From Toxonevra muliebris (lineage: Eukaryota > Arthropoda > Insecta > Diptera > Pallopteridae): DNA of 64,000 nucleotides. This document shows, in pieces, positions 10,744 to 22,223 of this stretch; position 1 is the first letter of the stretch; each line of letters opens with the position of its first letter. A program made the translations under genes and the position numbers. The notes beneath the pieces were generated by a model. It searched no databases. It saw only the letters and a list, made by a program, of their open reading frames with translations, and was not told the DNA's origin. The stretch is from contig OY829327.1 in NCBI GenBank assembly GCA_963691655.1, positions 58,230,079 through 58,294,078 on the forward strand, in the 5' to 3' direction.

Positions 10744-13060
10744 AATTAAACTGAAATGAATGAACAAATGGTATGAGCATGAACTGTCCAATCTTAATAA
10801 ATATAAATTTAGCCTATTTAGAAAAGCACAAATATCAGGTGATTGGGAGGAATATAAAATAGTCAAAGAATATTATAAAGAACTTGTTAAAAAAAAGAAG
10901 ATACAGTTCATGGAGTATAAGATTGATAACAATAACAATGATAGCAAAATGATGTGGAAATGTCTTAAGCAAACGATAAATATGGATAACAATAAATCAA
11001 CATTGAAAAAAATCATTATAGATGGTAAAATTTATGAGAATGAAATAGAAATCGCGAACAATTTAAATAAATTCTTTATTGATAGTATTGTTGACATCAG
11101 CAGTAACATCGAACTATTCTCAAGAGATTTAGAAATAGCATATAATTAATTTCGAAATTTACTTTTAAAATGGTTACAACTAGCGAAGCGGAAGCTATAG
11201 TTCAAAAGTTTAAAAACAAAAAAGGGGGAAAAAAGATTTTTTCTAAAGGAGTACTTAAGGATTCAATTCAGTTTTTTATTAGCAGATCGTAAATGAATGC
11301 TTAACTAAAGGCGCTGTGCCAAATGTATGGAAAACTTCAGTAATTATTCCATTAGAGAAGATTACAAATACTATAAAAGCTGAAGAACTTCGTCCAATCA
11401 ATACACTACCTAGTGGCGAAAAAATTCTTGAAACTGTGGTAAAAACGCAACTAGTGCAATATTTGGAAAGTAATAAGATAATTATACCTCAACAACGCTT
11501 CCTCTCGTCATACCTCAACAGTCAGGATTTCGCCAAAAGCATGTGAGACAGCACTGAATATGGTAATAGCAGGTTGGAAAGAGAAGTTAAACGATAAAAA
11601 GACAATTATTGCAGTATTTGTTGATTTAAAACCTGCATTTGAAACTATCGACAAAGAAATTTTATTACAAAAGTTATCAGCTATAGGTATAAAGGATACC
11701 GAATTAAGATGGTTTAGAAGATTTCTTACTAATCGTACACAGCGCACAGCAATAGGTTCTACGTTATCAGATGAAACAGATGTAAAAATTGGACTACCGC
11801 AAGGTTCTGTCTTGGCTCCAATTTTATTTAATATTTATATAAACGATATTCCATCCATTCTAATGCATAGCACAATAAAACTATTTGCTGATGATGCTTT
11901 AATTATGATAAATGGAAAAAATGAAAAAGGACTTAGGGAAAATTTGCAAATTGACCTAAACTCGTTATATAAATGGCTTTGTGCAAATAAATTAAAACTG
12001 AATATTGATAAAACAAAATTTATGGTTATTTCAAGAAAAAACAACATCGATATTGTAAATATAAAAATAAACAATCTTAGTATCTAAAGGGTGGAGAAAA
12101 TAAAATATCTGGGCATTCAAATTGACAATAAACTACAATTTGATTGTCACATCGATTATACACGTAGTAAAATTGCTAAAAAATTATGGTTTATGAGAAG
12201 AACTTGTAAATACTTAAAGCAGAGCTACAAAATAATGGTTTACCGATAAATAGTTGAGCCACATTTTATTTACTGTCCTACAATTTTCTCCATCATGAAA
12301 GACTCGCAAATAGATAAACTGCAAAAAATGCAAAACAAAGCCATGCGATTTATACTTAATAAACGATACGATACGCCAATAAAAACAATGTTAGATAGAC
12401 TGAACTGGTTAAGCGTTAAACAGCAAATTTTTTACTACACCATGAAAGCTGCCTTTATTTAAACCCGAGGCAGATAAAAGTAGTTTATATTATAAAGGGC
12501 TAAAAAGCTATAATGAACTGCCAGAAGATATAAAGAACGGTGACATTCGATTATTTAAGAGAAAGTTATATAACTATTCAAAATCATTAGCAATAAGATA
12601 AAGAGACCTAGCTCGTCTCCCGCATCGTAATGCAAAAATTAGCTACCTTAAACGTGCGACATTTCGACCACCACTTCAGTTTGTAATGAGACCATGCCCG
12701 TTTCATCAGACTCATTGTAAATAGCGCTCACACATTTCCGATTACCTCTTCAGTCTGCAATTAGACCACGCTCGTCTCACCAGACCTATTGAAGATGGTA
12801 TCCACAGCGCAAATGGCAGCAGGTATCGAGCTGTTTAGTTGACAACAATTAAATGAAATAATTTTAAATTTAAAAACAAATACGAAATTTAGTATATAAG
12901 AAAAAAATGTAAAAAAGGCTAAATTGTGATGAACTGTATATATATGTATACCTATCTACCTATGTATATATAAGATATGTATTTATTAAACTTGTTATTA
13001 ACTTTCGTATTGAATTAGGCTTAGAAAGCCGTAATAAATAATATAAATAAATAAATAAAG
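10744..13060 (+). mobile_element. degenerate LINE (CR1/Jockey-like), 5' truncated
   Basis: Coding remnants at 10760-12480 are followed by about 580 bp of non-coding 3' sequence, ending in an (AAAT)n tail at about 13034-13058. The 3' UTR holds two diverged copies of a block near 12670 and 12745 (TTCAGTTTGTAATGAGACCA versus TTCAGTCTGCAATTAGACCA). The endonuclease domain is absent, so the copy is 5' truncated. No target duplication could be identified. The left boundary is where recognisable coding begins. Confidence 0.8.
10760..12480 (+). pseudogene. LINE reverse transcriptase, frameshifted
   Basis: 10760-11149 encodes the linker before the RT domain. 11316-11546 carries early RT motifs (VWKTSVIIPLEK; RPINTLPSGEKILE). 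11560-12087 has the palm with FVDLKPAFETID (first catalytic Asp), GLPQGSVLAPILFNIYINDI and FADD (catalytic Asp pair). Past a stop near 12087 the C-terminal region continues (KYLGIQIDNKLQFDCHIDYT; PHFIYCPTIF; LDRLNWLSVKQ). At 11487-11522 ATACCTCAACA is duplicated, a small insertion that shifts the frame. Catalytic residues survive but several frameshifts kill the frame. The domain order fits CR1/Jockey-superfamily LINEs. Confidence 0.9.
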
Positions 13061-13320
13061 AGGAAACAATTTTCCACCTTATATGTAACTTCCCTGCTCT
13101 AGCAGCACGCAGACACAGAACTCTAGAAGCACCTTTCTTTGACATTCACTCAGAATTGACATCTTTAGAAATCAGAGAAATATTACGCTTCAGCAAAGCA
13201 GAAAGTGATTTAATTAGAAGGGATTAAAAGTTGAAAATTCGTCTCACAGGGTATGACAATGGACCAACTTGTCTCTATGTGTTTTTTTCGAGCTGTCTCA
13301 ACAGCCTAACCTATGCCAAG
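13061..13320 (+). mobile_element. 3' end of a second LINE (RNase H-bearing type)
   Basis: Right after the first LINE's tail, the + strand reads ETIFHLICNFPALAARRHRT followed by LEIREILRFSKAESDLIRRD and a stop near 13228. That is the C-terminal HxxxxCP...R pattern of LINEs with an RNase H domain. The rest to about 13320 looks like its 3' UTR. Everything upstream is missing, so it is severely 5' truncated or was cut by the preceding LINE insertion. Confidence 0.65.
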
Positions 13321-14277
13321 GTAAAGGGAAATTGGAGATAAATCGAGACGAGATAAACTAGGAACGCCCGCCCCATTTGTGTCTGGAAGTTCATTCATTC
13401 TTATCACTGGTTTTCACTATGTCAAATTCAATCAAATTGGCCAGCATGTTGACAAATTTCATAGAGAAAATTCTCTCCAGTGTAGAACAATATTTTATTA
13501 ACACAATTTAAATTTGTTCGGTGTATATGTGACTCATATTCAATGCTCAAACCATTTCGCTCTCGTTAAAATTAATTCAACGAATTCGTTTAATTAAGTC
13601 GACAACCCTAAAAGTATGCAAAGAAAGTTTTGTTACTTCGATAAAAAACTGTTAGGTAGATAGCGTTGTAGATTTAATTAAGCCGTCAATTTTCAGCAGG
13701 GATGTTAACTAAATTTAAAATTTTCAAAATTTTTCGTTTTCGTGCGCCTTGTTATATTAGCCGTCACTGTGAAAATTTTGACCCATGTACAGTAAGACAG
13801 TAATTAGTGAAAAAATACAGTAATTTGGAAATACTGGAAGAATTTTCCATCAAACCTATGATTTAAAATTAAATTTTTTATTTTAATATTTAATATCGAA
13901 AAACCTTATACAAAGTTAAATAAAATAAGAATTCAGTGCAAAATATTTAAAATATCAAATAATTTCTCAGTTACACCTAGTACCTACATAATTTGACGCA
14001 GATTTTGGTAATACGAAAAAGCTCTGTTGACGCAATTGGAGGGCCGTAAAAGAGCTTTGCAATAGAATGGTGACTTATGGTACAAATTTTTGCAGTAATC
14101 AAAGAAAAAAGTAAGGTTTTGCCGTCTTTGTGCAACTGTATTTTTGCTCTCTATTCTATATAAACAATTGTGAACATTTTGATTTACCGATTCCGAATGT
14201 GTTAGAACGATTATATAATCCTAAAATGGTCTGGAAGTGAAGAAAATGCAATTAATCCAATTTTCTAATAAACACCA
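13321..14277. other. intergenic, no supported feature
   Basis: AT-rich DNA without coding frames, paired terminal repeats or RNA signatures that I can support. Confidence 0.4.
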
Positions 14278-15000
14278 TTTCGGCACTTTTTCTTGAAAAT
14301 ATTAGCCCTTTATCAACCCTCGTAATGGGTCAAAAAGGTAACTTTTACCGATAAGGGCAAAAATTACCCGTACTGGTGAGCGCCAAAGGGTTAATATATT
14401 GGACGAAAATATTCTACGGGAAATTCTACTTCAAATTCCCGAGCATACAAACAAGCTTTAATTCAAAACTAACAACTTGTGTTATGGTTTATTTTACTTA
14501 ATCTGTTAGGAATGGGCAAACTTAATGCCGGCGTACAAAAAAAAAATTTATGTAAACTTTTAAAACGCAGAGACCTATTCTCCCGAGTTCTATCAGAATC
14601 CACTGCAGAACCTTGTTATTTTAGAAAAAATTTATTTTCGTCGGATGGTGTAATTTTCGTTTAGTAACGTTTGATCGCTAATGATGAGAACTGGATGATT
14701 ATTTTTTAGCGGATTGTTTAAAACCTTCAGAACCTCATTTTTTAACAAAAAAAAAATGATGTGTGCAAAAATTTAATTTATTTCGATGTAAAATCCCATA
14801 CAAATTTTCCGCCTTTTGGGGATTTTTGACGGTTTTTTTATGGGAGGTATGTCTAAAATTATTTTTTCTGCAAATAAACGTCAGATTCAGTTTTTTCATG
14901 ACAAAAAACCCCTCGATACCAATTTTCACTGCAATAAGAAAAGGAACATGTAACGACGTAGTATACCCCCAAACCAAAACTTAAAAAAAAAATTTTGTAC
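14278..15000 (+). repeat. repeat family A, copy 1
   Basis: It shares ordered blocks with copies at 16.94-18.53, 35.9-36.25 and 47.69-48.2 kb: a CCCTTTATCAACC block, CGCCAAAGGGTTAATAT, GAAAATATTCTACGG, ACAAACAAGCTTT, ACTTAATCTGTTAG and a terminal GTATACCCCCAAACCAAAAC block. No transposase, RT or paired termini are seen, so the class is unknown. The shared right-hand block at about 14962-14985 serves as the empty site for the hAT inserted in copy 2. Confidence 0.7.
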
Positions 15001-16080
15001 GAAGCGCTGTGATTTTTATTATTATTTTTAATAAATGAACGTACCCTCCACTTGCGTTTGCTTTTTTGCTAATACTTTTTCATCAGATGTTGTCGACATA
15101 CTGTTATTTGTTTTCACTATTGTAATCTCCCCGAATGCTTAATGCATAACTTTAGTTTGGCATTATTTAAAAACAAGTCAGACAAAACTAAATAATTTTG
15201 TAAAGGTTTAAAAAGCTACTACAATGTGCTGCCTTCCGAATTAAAAAGCTGTGAGTAATGTAAAAAACCAAATGATTTCTTTATTATAAAACCTTAAATG
15301 TATGTATAATTGAAATATTAAATAATTATTGCACGATTTATGAATAAAATTATTTAAATTGTAGTCTTCGTAACGATTTACTGCTGTTTTTATACAGAAA
15401 CCCCTTGAACTTTGTAACCACAACTGGAAAGATTGTCATAGAACTATGAGATAGCATCATTAGCTCATTTTGAAAAAAAAAAAGCATCTTATTATTTCCC
15501 AATTGGTAGAATCATTTATCCGAGATGATTGCAATTTTCTCCGGTTTTCTATGTTGCAAAATATTCTTTTGAAATGTCCTAGTATAAGTTGTAGATATAA
15601 ATAGATGTAATAAAAAAAATTGCAAAGAATTTCCAATACATCAACATTTTGTCTGGGGTGTATTAATAAAATTTATTTCTGGGACTCTTAGCTACAACCT
15701 TGTTGTTATTTAAAAAATTTAATAGCGAGATATGGTCAAAAAACTGCATTGGTAATTTATGAAAATCCGCCGGAGCAGGAAAACTTTCTGTGAGTGTTAC
15801 TTTGAAATGCGATTAAATTGATTAAAATGCAGGAAACAAACATTTTGCTAACTAAATGGTGTAAATCCAATTTCAAATGATCCACGATACTCACCGCAGC
15901 ACAATAAAAAATTAAGTGCTCCGGCACCATGCCTTATTAGAGAATACCATAAAAATACAAATCGTCTTATGTCTATACGCCAAATCAATTCTCAGGCGAC
16001 GAAATGTGCACTGTAGATCACTTGGATCAGAACGAAAACTTGTTTCGAATCGCAATAAGAGAAAAGATTTTACGGTATAA
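15001..16080. other. mostly unassigned; possible upstream part of a piggyBac relic
   Basis: No gene is recognised to about 15900. Sequence from about 15950 may belong to the same transposase relic that becomes readable at 16081, but the frame is too broken to claim it. Confidence 0.35.
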
Positions 16081-16281
16081 AATGCCTGGCAATTACACCA
16101 AAAAATATCACTATGGAAGTTTAGACTGTACATTACCATCTATTATTCCAAGTATTTTGTTAAAAGTCCATTAGGAATTGGTCCTCGTAAAAGAAACCTA
16201 GAAGAAACATCAGAGAAAACACTTCGGTATGACGGGATGGATGAACGGCATGTTCAAAGTACAATGTTGTTCTTTGCGTAA
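16081..16281 (+). pseudogene. piggyBac-like transposase C-terminal fragment
   Basis: An open stretch without a start codon reads NAWQLHQKISLWKFRLYITI, then a GPRKRN segment and TLRYDGMDE. This order (NAW near the end of the catalytic core, LxxFR, then a basic linker and LRYDG before a cysteine-rich tail) is what I recall of PGBD/piggyBac C-termini. The expected cysteine-rich tail appears only in another frame just downstream (VQCCSLRKMLC). No termini or TTAA pair could be assigned. It is unlike the 1936-3333 piggyBac in sequence. Confidence 0.5.
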
Positions 16282-16451
16282 AATGCTTTGTTGATTTTAA
16301 TACACAACAATAAAGCACACGAATCTTTTTAATCTAAGTATATTTTTTTTTTCATACAAATCTACATAATTTTCCCCTAATCATGCCTAGCGTTACCCTA
16401 TGGTCACATCCCATAAGTCTAGTTTATAAGAGATATATTCTGATAGCTTAA

Positions 16452-16614
16452 GGCTCAATTATGCATAACTAACGGAAAGGAACGTAACGTTGCCAACTGT
16501 CACTTAAATATCTGTGATATAAGCAGTGCGTCTGTAACGTAGCGTAGAGTTCTGTCTTCGATAGATTTTTACGTTCCGTTCGCTACGTTGCGTTACTTAT
16601 GTATAATTGAGCCT
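16452..16614. mobile_element. GGCTCA-end MITE, copy 1
   Basis: The ends are GGCTCAATTATGCATAACTA and, inverted, GGCTCAATTATACATAAGTA. TTAA precedes it at 16448-16451 and TTTAA follows. The second copy at 45009-45203 has clean TTAA on both sides, so I favour a TTAA (piggyBac-type) target over a 3-bp TTA reading. Internal AACGTAACG / CGTTACG repeats are shared between copies. Confidence 0.7.
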
Positions 16615-16706
16615 TTAAATAGTTAAAAAAAAAGAAGAAATATAGATAAGCCTGTGAGAAATTAAATCAGCTACTGTTTACTGTGCAGCAGATATTTCCT
16701 TTAGAG

Positions 16707-16828
16707 CAGGTATGCCCAACGTCAATGTATGCAATTTGTGCAATTGTGTTGGGTACGCGTACGATCTGTCTTGTATGTGTAAAAGCACATAAGCTTTCGC
16801 TCGCGAGCTCAAGAGCTGGGCATACCTG
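16707..16828. mobile_element. short hAT-like MITE (122 bp)
   Basis: CAGGTATGCCCA at the left is matched inverted by TGGGCATACCTG at the right. The flanking octamers CTTTAGAG and CTTTATAT match at six of eight positions, consistent with an old 8-bp duplication. The interior is unusually GC-rich with CGCGTACG and CGCTCGCGAGC. It has no coding potential. Confidence 0.55.
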
Positions 16829-16939
16829 CTTTATATATTTCTGAAAAAATATAAAAAAAAGTTCTGGGTAGATTCGGGTTAATACACTAGAAATACTTGA
16901 AAAAGCAAAGGAAAACAGTGTTGGCATTCGAGGTCATAC

Positions 16940-18530
16940 TTATAAAGACACATTTGTTCACCACATATAAAAGACCAAAATTTGAAACATTTTTGGAATT
17001 TGTTTTATGCTCTCTAAAATCAAGTTTACAGATTTGTGTTGTTCAGTGAACTATAGTAAAATTTGATGGGCAACATTTTTCTTCAAAATATTAACCCTTT
17101 ATCAACCTCCATAATGGATCAAAACAGTAAATTTTCCGAAAAAAGCGAAAATGACCCATACTGGTGGGCGCCAAAAGGTTAATATGTTGCAGGAAAATAT
17201 TCTACGGAAAATTCTATAAATTTTCGACCATACAAACAAGCTTTGATGCAAAACTAACTTATGGTTTAGTATACTTAATCTGTTAGAAATGAGCAGAGCA
17301 AACTTTAGGCAAGTGTACAAAAAAAATTTGACGTAAACTTTTAAAACGCAGAGAGAGACCCGTGTAATTTTGTAAAAATTGATTTTTGTCGGATATTGTA
17401 ATTTTCGTTTTGATCTGCTTGTTAAGTAACGTTTGATCGCTGATGATGAGAACTGGAGGTTTATTTTTTAGCCGATTGTTTTGAAACTTTCGCAAAACTA
17501 ATTATTTAGCGAAAAAAATTATGTGTTCAAAAATTTAAGTTATTTCGATGTAAAATTTTCCACTTTTTGGAGATTTTTGAGGGTGTGTCTAAAATTATTT
17601 TTTTCTACAAATAAATGCCAGATTAAGTTTTTTCATGTTAAAAAACCCCTCGATACCCATTTTCACCGCAATAAGAAGAGGAGCATGTAACTTCGTAGTA
17701 TACCTAGTGATGATTCGTTACAAGTAAATACTCGATACTTTTCATTCGATTCAAGTACTTTTTTTACTCGATGCTATACCATAACTATTTTACTTGGTAT
17801 CGGGAAAAAGGGTCAGTATCGGATACTCGATACTTTGAAAAATATTTATTTATGAAACTAAAATTGTGGATCGTTTTAAAATATTTTACAGCAATCAATA
17901 CCTAATATATTTCAAAATGTTGTTGCAGAATTATTCAACATGCATATTCAAAATATTTCCGTCCATATTGCAATATTCCAATGTATGAAATGTACAGTAT
18001 TGAAGTTCTAGAAAATATTGCCGCCCATTCATGTAGAACATGTTTATTGAAACCTTTTCTTTGAAATAAAAAATATTTTAAACAAGCTACAATCTTAGTT
18101 AGTTAGTTTTCCTTCTATTATAAATTTTCTAGCTGTTTACATCTAAACATAATAAATATCATATATTGCAGTTAGCGTAATTTCTATATAATTCATTGGT
18201 TTCCAGTGGAAATATCTCAAAACCTAACGTATATGCAAAAAACTCGTGTTGAATAGTATAAATGTTCAACCATGTGGTTGGTATCACAATGGGCCGTTCT
18301 GGCCTGAGCGTGTTCCTCGACAGCCACTTAAAACAAAAAGTGTAATTTGCCTCTTTAAGCGAGTATTCGATACAAGTACATATTCGATACTTTTTTTTCG
18401 ATATTTTCGGTACAAGTAATGAGTAAAAGTATCAATACTATGTGGGTATCGAATCAACACTAAGTATACCCCCAAACCAAAACTTCAAGAAAAATTGCGT
18501 ATGAAACGCTGCTGATGCGGAAAAAAAACG
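16940..18530 (+). repeat. repeat family A, copy 2, split by a hAT
   Basis: Alignable blocks run from AAGACACATTTGTTCACC through AATATTCTACGG and CTTAATCTGTTAGAAATGAG to AGTATACC at 17697. They resume with AGTATACCCCCAAACC at 18463. The interruption is the hAT at 17705-18462; removing it and one 8-bp duplicate restores the order seen in copy 1. This copy extends further upstream than copy 1 and shares that part with the 47.7-kb copy. Confidence 0.75.
17705..18462. mobile_element. non-autonomous hAT (758 bp) with perfect 8-bp TSD
   Basis: The termini are TAGTGATGATTCG and, inverted, TAGTGTTGATTCG, which fit the hAT YARNG rule. The target duplication AGTATACC is perfect (17697-17704 and 18463-18470), and the empty site survives in family A copy 1. 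Both ends are dense in CGATAC/GTATCG-type subterminal repeats, typical of hAT transposase binding. There is no transposase frame. A related end-like block lies near 26180-26240. Confidence 0.9.
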
Positions 18531-18950
18531 GTTATCATCACTGAATTCCTTGACCCCGAATTAGTTAGAAACGTTATGGCTCTAGTTTGCTACAAATTTT
18601 TTTTTTTTAAATTCGAGCACAGTTTAATTTATGTAACATAAATAATATAAAATGTATATTATAAGCCACCTGCAACAGTAACTCTACAAAGCAAACATTT
18701 TATCCTGCGGTGAACCATTCAAATGGTTTCTAAAAAATGTTGTTGACTTGCATTTCACAAAACTAATTGATAACAAACAAATTTACGTAAAACGCTAAAT
18801 GCTAATGCATTACATTCACCTTTTGCAATTAATTCACTAGAAAATATCACTTTGATACAAAAAATCCAAAAAAGTTTTCGTGATTGATTTACTATCGATT
18901 TGCATCACTTGCTAATTGCGTTATTGCTTGTTAAATAATGTTCTCTATTA

Positions 18951-19337
18951 CACTAGTTTACAGCCGAAAAGTACCAAGAACAAAACAAGTTTGGGTGTAT
19001 AAATTAGTATATGGTTTCACTCAAATCCTTGTGGAATTGAAAATTTGAAAAAAATCATGAAAAAATGTTAATTTTTGAACTTTGAGGAACCATAACTCAG
19101 CCATTTGTATTGCGATCAAAACAAACAGCATATCGATGGAAAGGGTATTCAATTACTTTTTTAACAATTTGTAATTCATCCCGATCGAGAATTTGAAAAA
19201 CACAAAATTATTGCTCTGCAAAAATTCTTAAAATAGAAAAAAAATTTTTTTTTTTGCGTTCAGTAGGTCCCAATTTATCCACCCAAATATGTTTTGTTCT
19301 TGGTACTTTCCATGACTTGAAATTTGTAAACCAGTGT
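18951..19337. mobile_element. CACTAG-end MITE (387 bp), TTA target
   Basis: CACTAGTTTACA at the left pairs with the inverted CACTGGTTTACA at the right. AAAGTACCAAGAACAAAACA recurs inverted near both ends (about 18968 and 19292). Flanks are TTA on both sides (18948-18950 and 19338-19340). A CACT(A/G)G end with a 3-bp target fits CACTA/CMC or PIF-Harbinger relatives; which one is unresolved. Non-coding. Confidence 0.7.
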
Positions 19338-19340
19338 TAG

Positions 19341-20012
19341 TTATCATTGAAGTAATTATTACAAGCACCTATACTTAAAGTTTTTATATTTTTTTGTGTG
19401 CTATTAAATAAAATTGATGCGATGATTTCATCGTTTATTGCGTAATTTATATGTGACTTCATCAAGTGATTATTGTTCAGTCAGTAAGAGTAAAAAGATT
19501 TATGATTCCAATTTTGAAATCAAATTCATTGAATGTAACTGAAAAATATTGGAAATGATGATTTATTTTTTTAATAAATGCCAATATATTTTTTTTCGAT
19601 ATCATACTTGAAAGCTTGTACACTATTTATTACAATTACAAGTAATGCAATTTTTCCATTACTATTTCAATTACTGCAATGGAAATGGCAATGCTGAGTT
19701 TAAATCCATTGCAATGAATTAGTACATAATCGAAAAATTCATTATATTTATTCATTCGCTGCAAATTCATTCGAAAGAAATTAAGTTTCTCAAAAATGAA
19801 AAAACCATGAAATTTCAAACCGGATTTTTTCATTTATTTTATAAAATAATACTTATAAACACCAAACTTAAAAATCTTTCAAGATAACTAAGGATTTTTA
19901 AGATGCCTTCACCACAACTTATCCATAAGTTTAATGCCCCTCCTGAATTGAAATTTATGACTGGCAGGTTGAGCGGACTTCAGTTCTTCTCATTCAAATT
20001 GTATTCCCTTCG
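19341..20012. other. AT-rich, no supported gene
   Basis: Around 19630-19700 there are several ATTACAATT/GCAATGG-type blocks resembling the interior of the MITE at 20706-22215, possibly an old fragment of that family. Otherwise nothing is supported. Confidence 0.35.
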
Positions 20013-20223
20013 GAGGGCGCGCCGCGGCAAATTAGCCGCAAATTGTTTATTTTGTGTTTTTAAAATATAAATCATAGTAGCCGACCGCTGCCACTCAAGT
20101 GACTTTGTAAGTTTTGAGATGCGAGTGATTTACCGTTGGTTTCTGCGTTACATCGTTTAGCTGCTATTTGTGTTTGAAAATTGGTATCTCGCTTTTGCGT
20201 CTAATTTGCCGCGGCGCGCCCTC
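20013..20223. mobile_element. GC-ended MITE with perfect 23-bp TIRs
   Basis: A perfect 23-bp inverted repeat beginning GAGGGCGCGCCGCGGCAAAT spans 20013-20035 and 20201-20223. The termini contain GGCGCGCC and CCGCGG, strikingly GC-rich against an AT-rich background. The interior is about 165 bp and non-coding. I see no clear target duplication, so the superfamily is not assigned. Confidence 0.75.
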
Positions 20224-20705
20224 TTGTCTAACAAAAAAATTCAAGGGTAGCATGATGAAAACTTTTCAAAGTCAAAATTAGTACAAATAAACTTTTCAAA
20301 ATAAATGCTTAAAATATAGTTTAATATCACTAGAAATTAATCAATTGTTTTATTTTAATGATTTTTTTTTATAAATAAGAAAGACTATGAAATTTACCTT
20401 TCCGGCTAAGAGTAAATGTAAATCTCAGGTGATATTTTGCCATGACTTAAGTCTCTTTCCAAGTTTTCCAGAAATAAAATTTTCACCTTCTAATGTGCAT
20501 TTCCATTGATGAATCTCAAGTGTGATAAAAATGAAAAACAGGCTAACTCAACTTAAGATAGGGAATTTTTAAATAATTTTTGAAATCATGTACACTTTCA
20601 AAAATGGTATATGATTTGAGAATATAGTCTTTTGAAACAGTGCTATATAATTTCATTAATATTTCTATGAATTGAAGCTAAAGATCGAAGACTATCTGCA
20701 TCATA

Positions 20706-22215
20706 CAGAGCTGGATAAATTGAATTCGATTATAATTACATTCCTAATTCCAAGGAATCAGGAAATGTTAATTACCAATTACAATTTCTTGCAATGGAAG
20801 TAAGGAGAGCTTTTCCTGCAGCATCTGGCCCATCCTTGGATGCATTCCTCAACTTACCACCCCTTGATACTTTTTCTAAAAGAGAGGCTGTCAAAGCCAT
20901 CTCTAGGCTTCAACGCAACGGGTATTGGTATGACTGGGACATTGTTGAAGACACTGACTTAGACTTAACAGTTCTATCATTGCCATCCGATACAATGCTA
21001 ACAATTCTAGTTTAAAAATAGCATTATACAAATTCCAGAGGCCCAAATTTGGCTTTTGCCGGAACCTGGGCCGGGAGTTGATTGCAAGCGTATTTTCACT
21101 GACGGCTTTAGAACAGAATTCGGTTCGGGTTCTGGGGTCTTGATTGGAAATGATGCAGTCCACCTTCACTTCTCTCTTGGTTTGTATACTTCTGTTTTTC
21201 AAGCAGAAATTTTTGCAATCATCAGACAATGGACCATGTTATTGATAATGGTTAGAGACAAAGGAGTATTTGTTTATTTAGTGAGTCAGGCTGCGCTTAA
21301 AACCTTGGTTAACCCTCTAACCACATCTAAACTGGTTATGCATTGTAAATCCAGGCTTGATTGTACTGGAAAACACAATAGCCAGCTATTGATATGGGTT
21401 CCTGGACACTCAGGAATTCTGGTCAGAAGGGTTTCGGAAACTGGTTTCCTGGGCCCAGAACCTCCCTTTGTCGTCCACAGCCATCAAGACCACCATTAAT
21501 GAGTGGGTCGATTCGTCCCACAATCGTAAATGCGAGGAACTGAGGGGCTTTAGACAGACAAAGACCATGTTACCTGTTATCTCGAAGCGTCTAACAGACT
21601 TTCTGTTAAAACTTAACAGAAAGAGCTGTAGGCAGCTAGTGGGACTATACACAGGTCACTTCTCTTGAGCCAAACATTTGAATATGATTGACCTGGAAGC
21701 TAGTGCCTCCTGTGTTTCCTGTGGTTTGGAGGAAGAATGTGAGAGGAGACGACAGACCACTTTCTTAGTGTCTGCCCCGTTTCTGCCAGATTAGAGTGAG
21801 CATCTTTAGCACTGAAGTGTTGGGAGACGAACACCTGAGCTCTTTAACAACGCAGGATCTGCTTAGAGTTATTTATAAATCTGGTGGATAGTAAAGAATA
21901 GCAAAAAGGAAAAAGGACGCAAAACTTGTCTGAGTGCTGTTCCAAAAAAAAAAAGTGGAAGTAAGTTTTTTGCCAATTCCATTCCTTGCAGTTGTTTTCG
22001 GTAATTAATTTTTCTTCCCTTGAGTAATCAGTAATGGAATTGAACATTTTTCCATTCCTGAGGAATTAAAATGTTTATTTCCAAAAACATTTCCCAATTG
22101 ACAAAAAATTACCTCCATTACAAGAAATTGAGATGCTGATTACCCATTTCAATCCGAATGAATTGTAATTGAAAAAGAATTTAATTCCGAAAGTAATCAT
22201 TACTACCCAGCTCTT
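20706..22215. mobile_element. hAT-like MITE split by a LINE
   Basis: The left end is CAGAGCTGGATA and the right end, inverted, AAGAGCTGGGTA. The flanking octamers GCATCATA and TCATTATA match at six of eight positions. The termini fit the hAT YARNG pattern on the left side. Without the LINE at 20806-21954 the element is about 350 bp, rich in AATTACAATT-type motifs at both ends. Confidence 0.65.
20806..21954 (+). mobile_element. 5'-truncated LINE with RNase H domain
   Basis: The insertion is flanked by TGGAAGTAAG at about 20796-20805 and again at about 21955-21964, with a short A-run before the second copy: a target duplication plus tail, as in LINE retrotransposition. The + strand encodes the pre-RNase H linker (ASGPSLDAFLNLPPLDTFSK), then RNase H pieces (IFTDG with the first Asp, FQAEIFAI with the Glu, WVPGHSGI). 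It continues in another frame with NRKSCRQLVGLYTGHF and a CxxC knuckle. The expected second Asp (SDSQAA) reads LVSQAA, so the catalytic site is broken. It is an old, dead 3' fragment. Confidence 0.85.
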
Positions 22216-22223
22216 TCATTATA

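Noticed and set aside
15912..16139. Minus-strand 75-codon frame
   Set aside because: It overlaps the + strand piggyBac relic, which has recognisable motifs; the minus frame has none.
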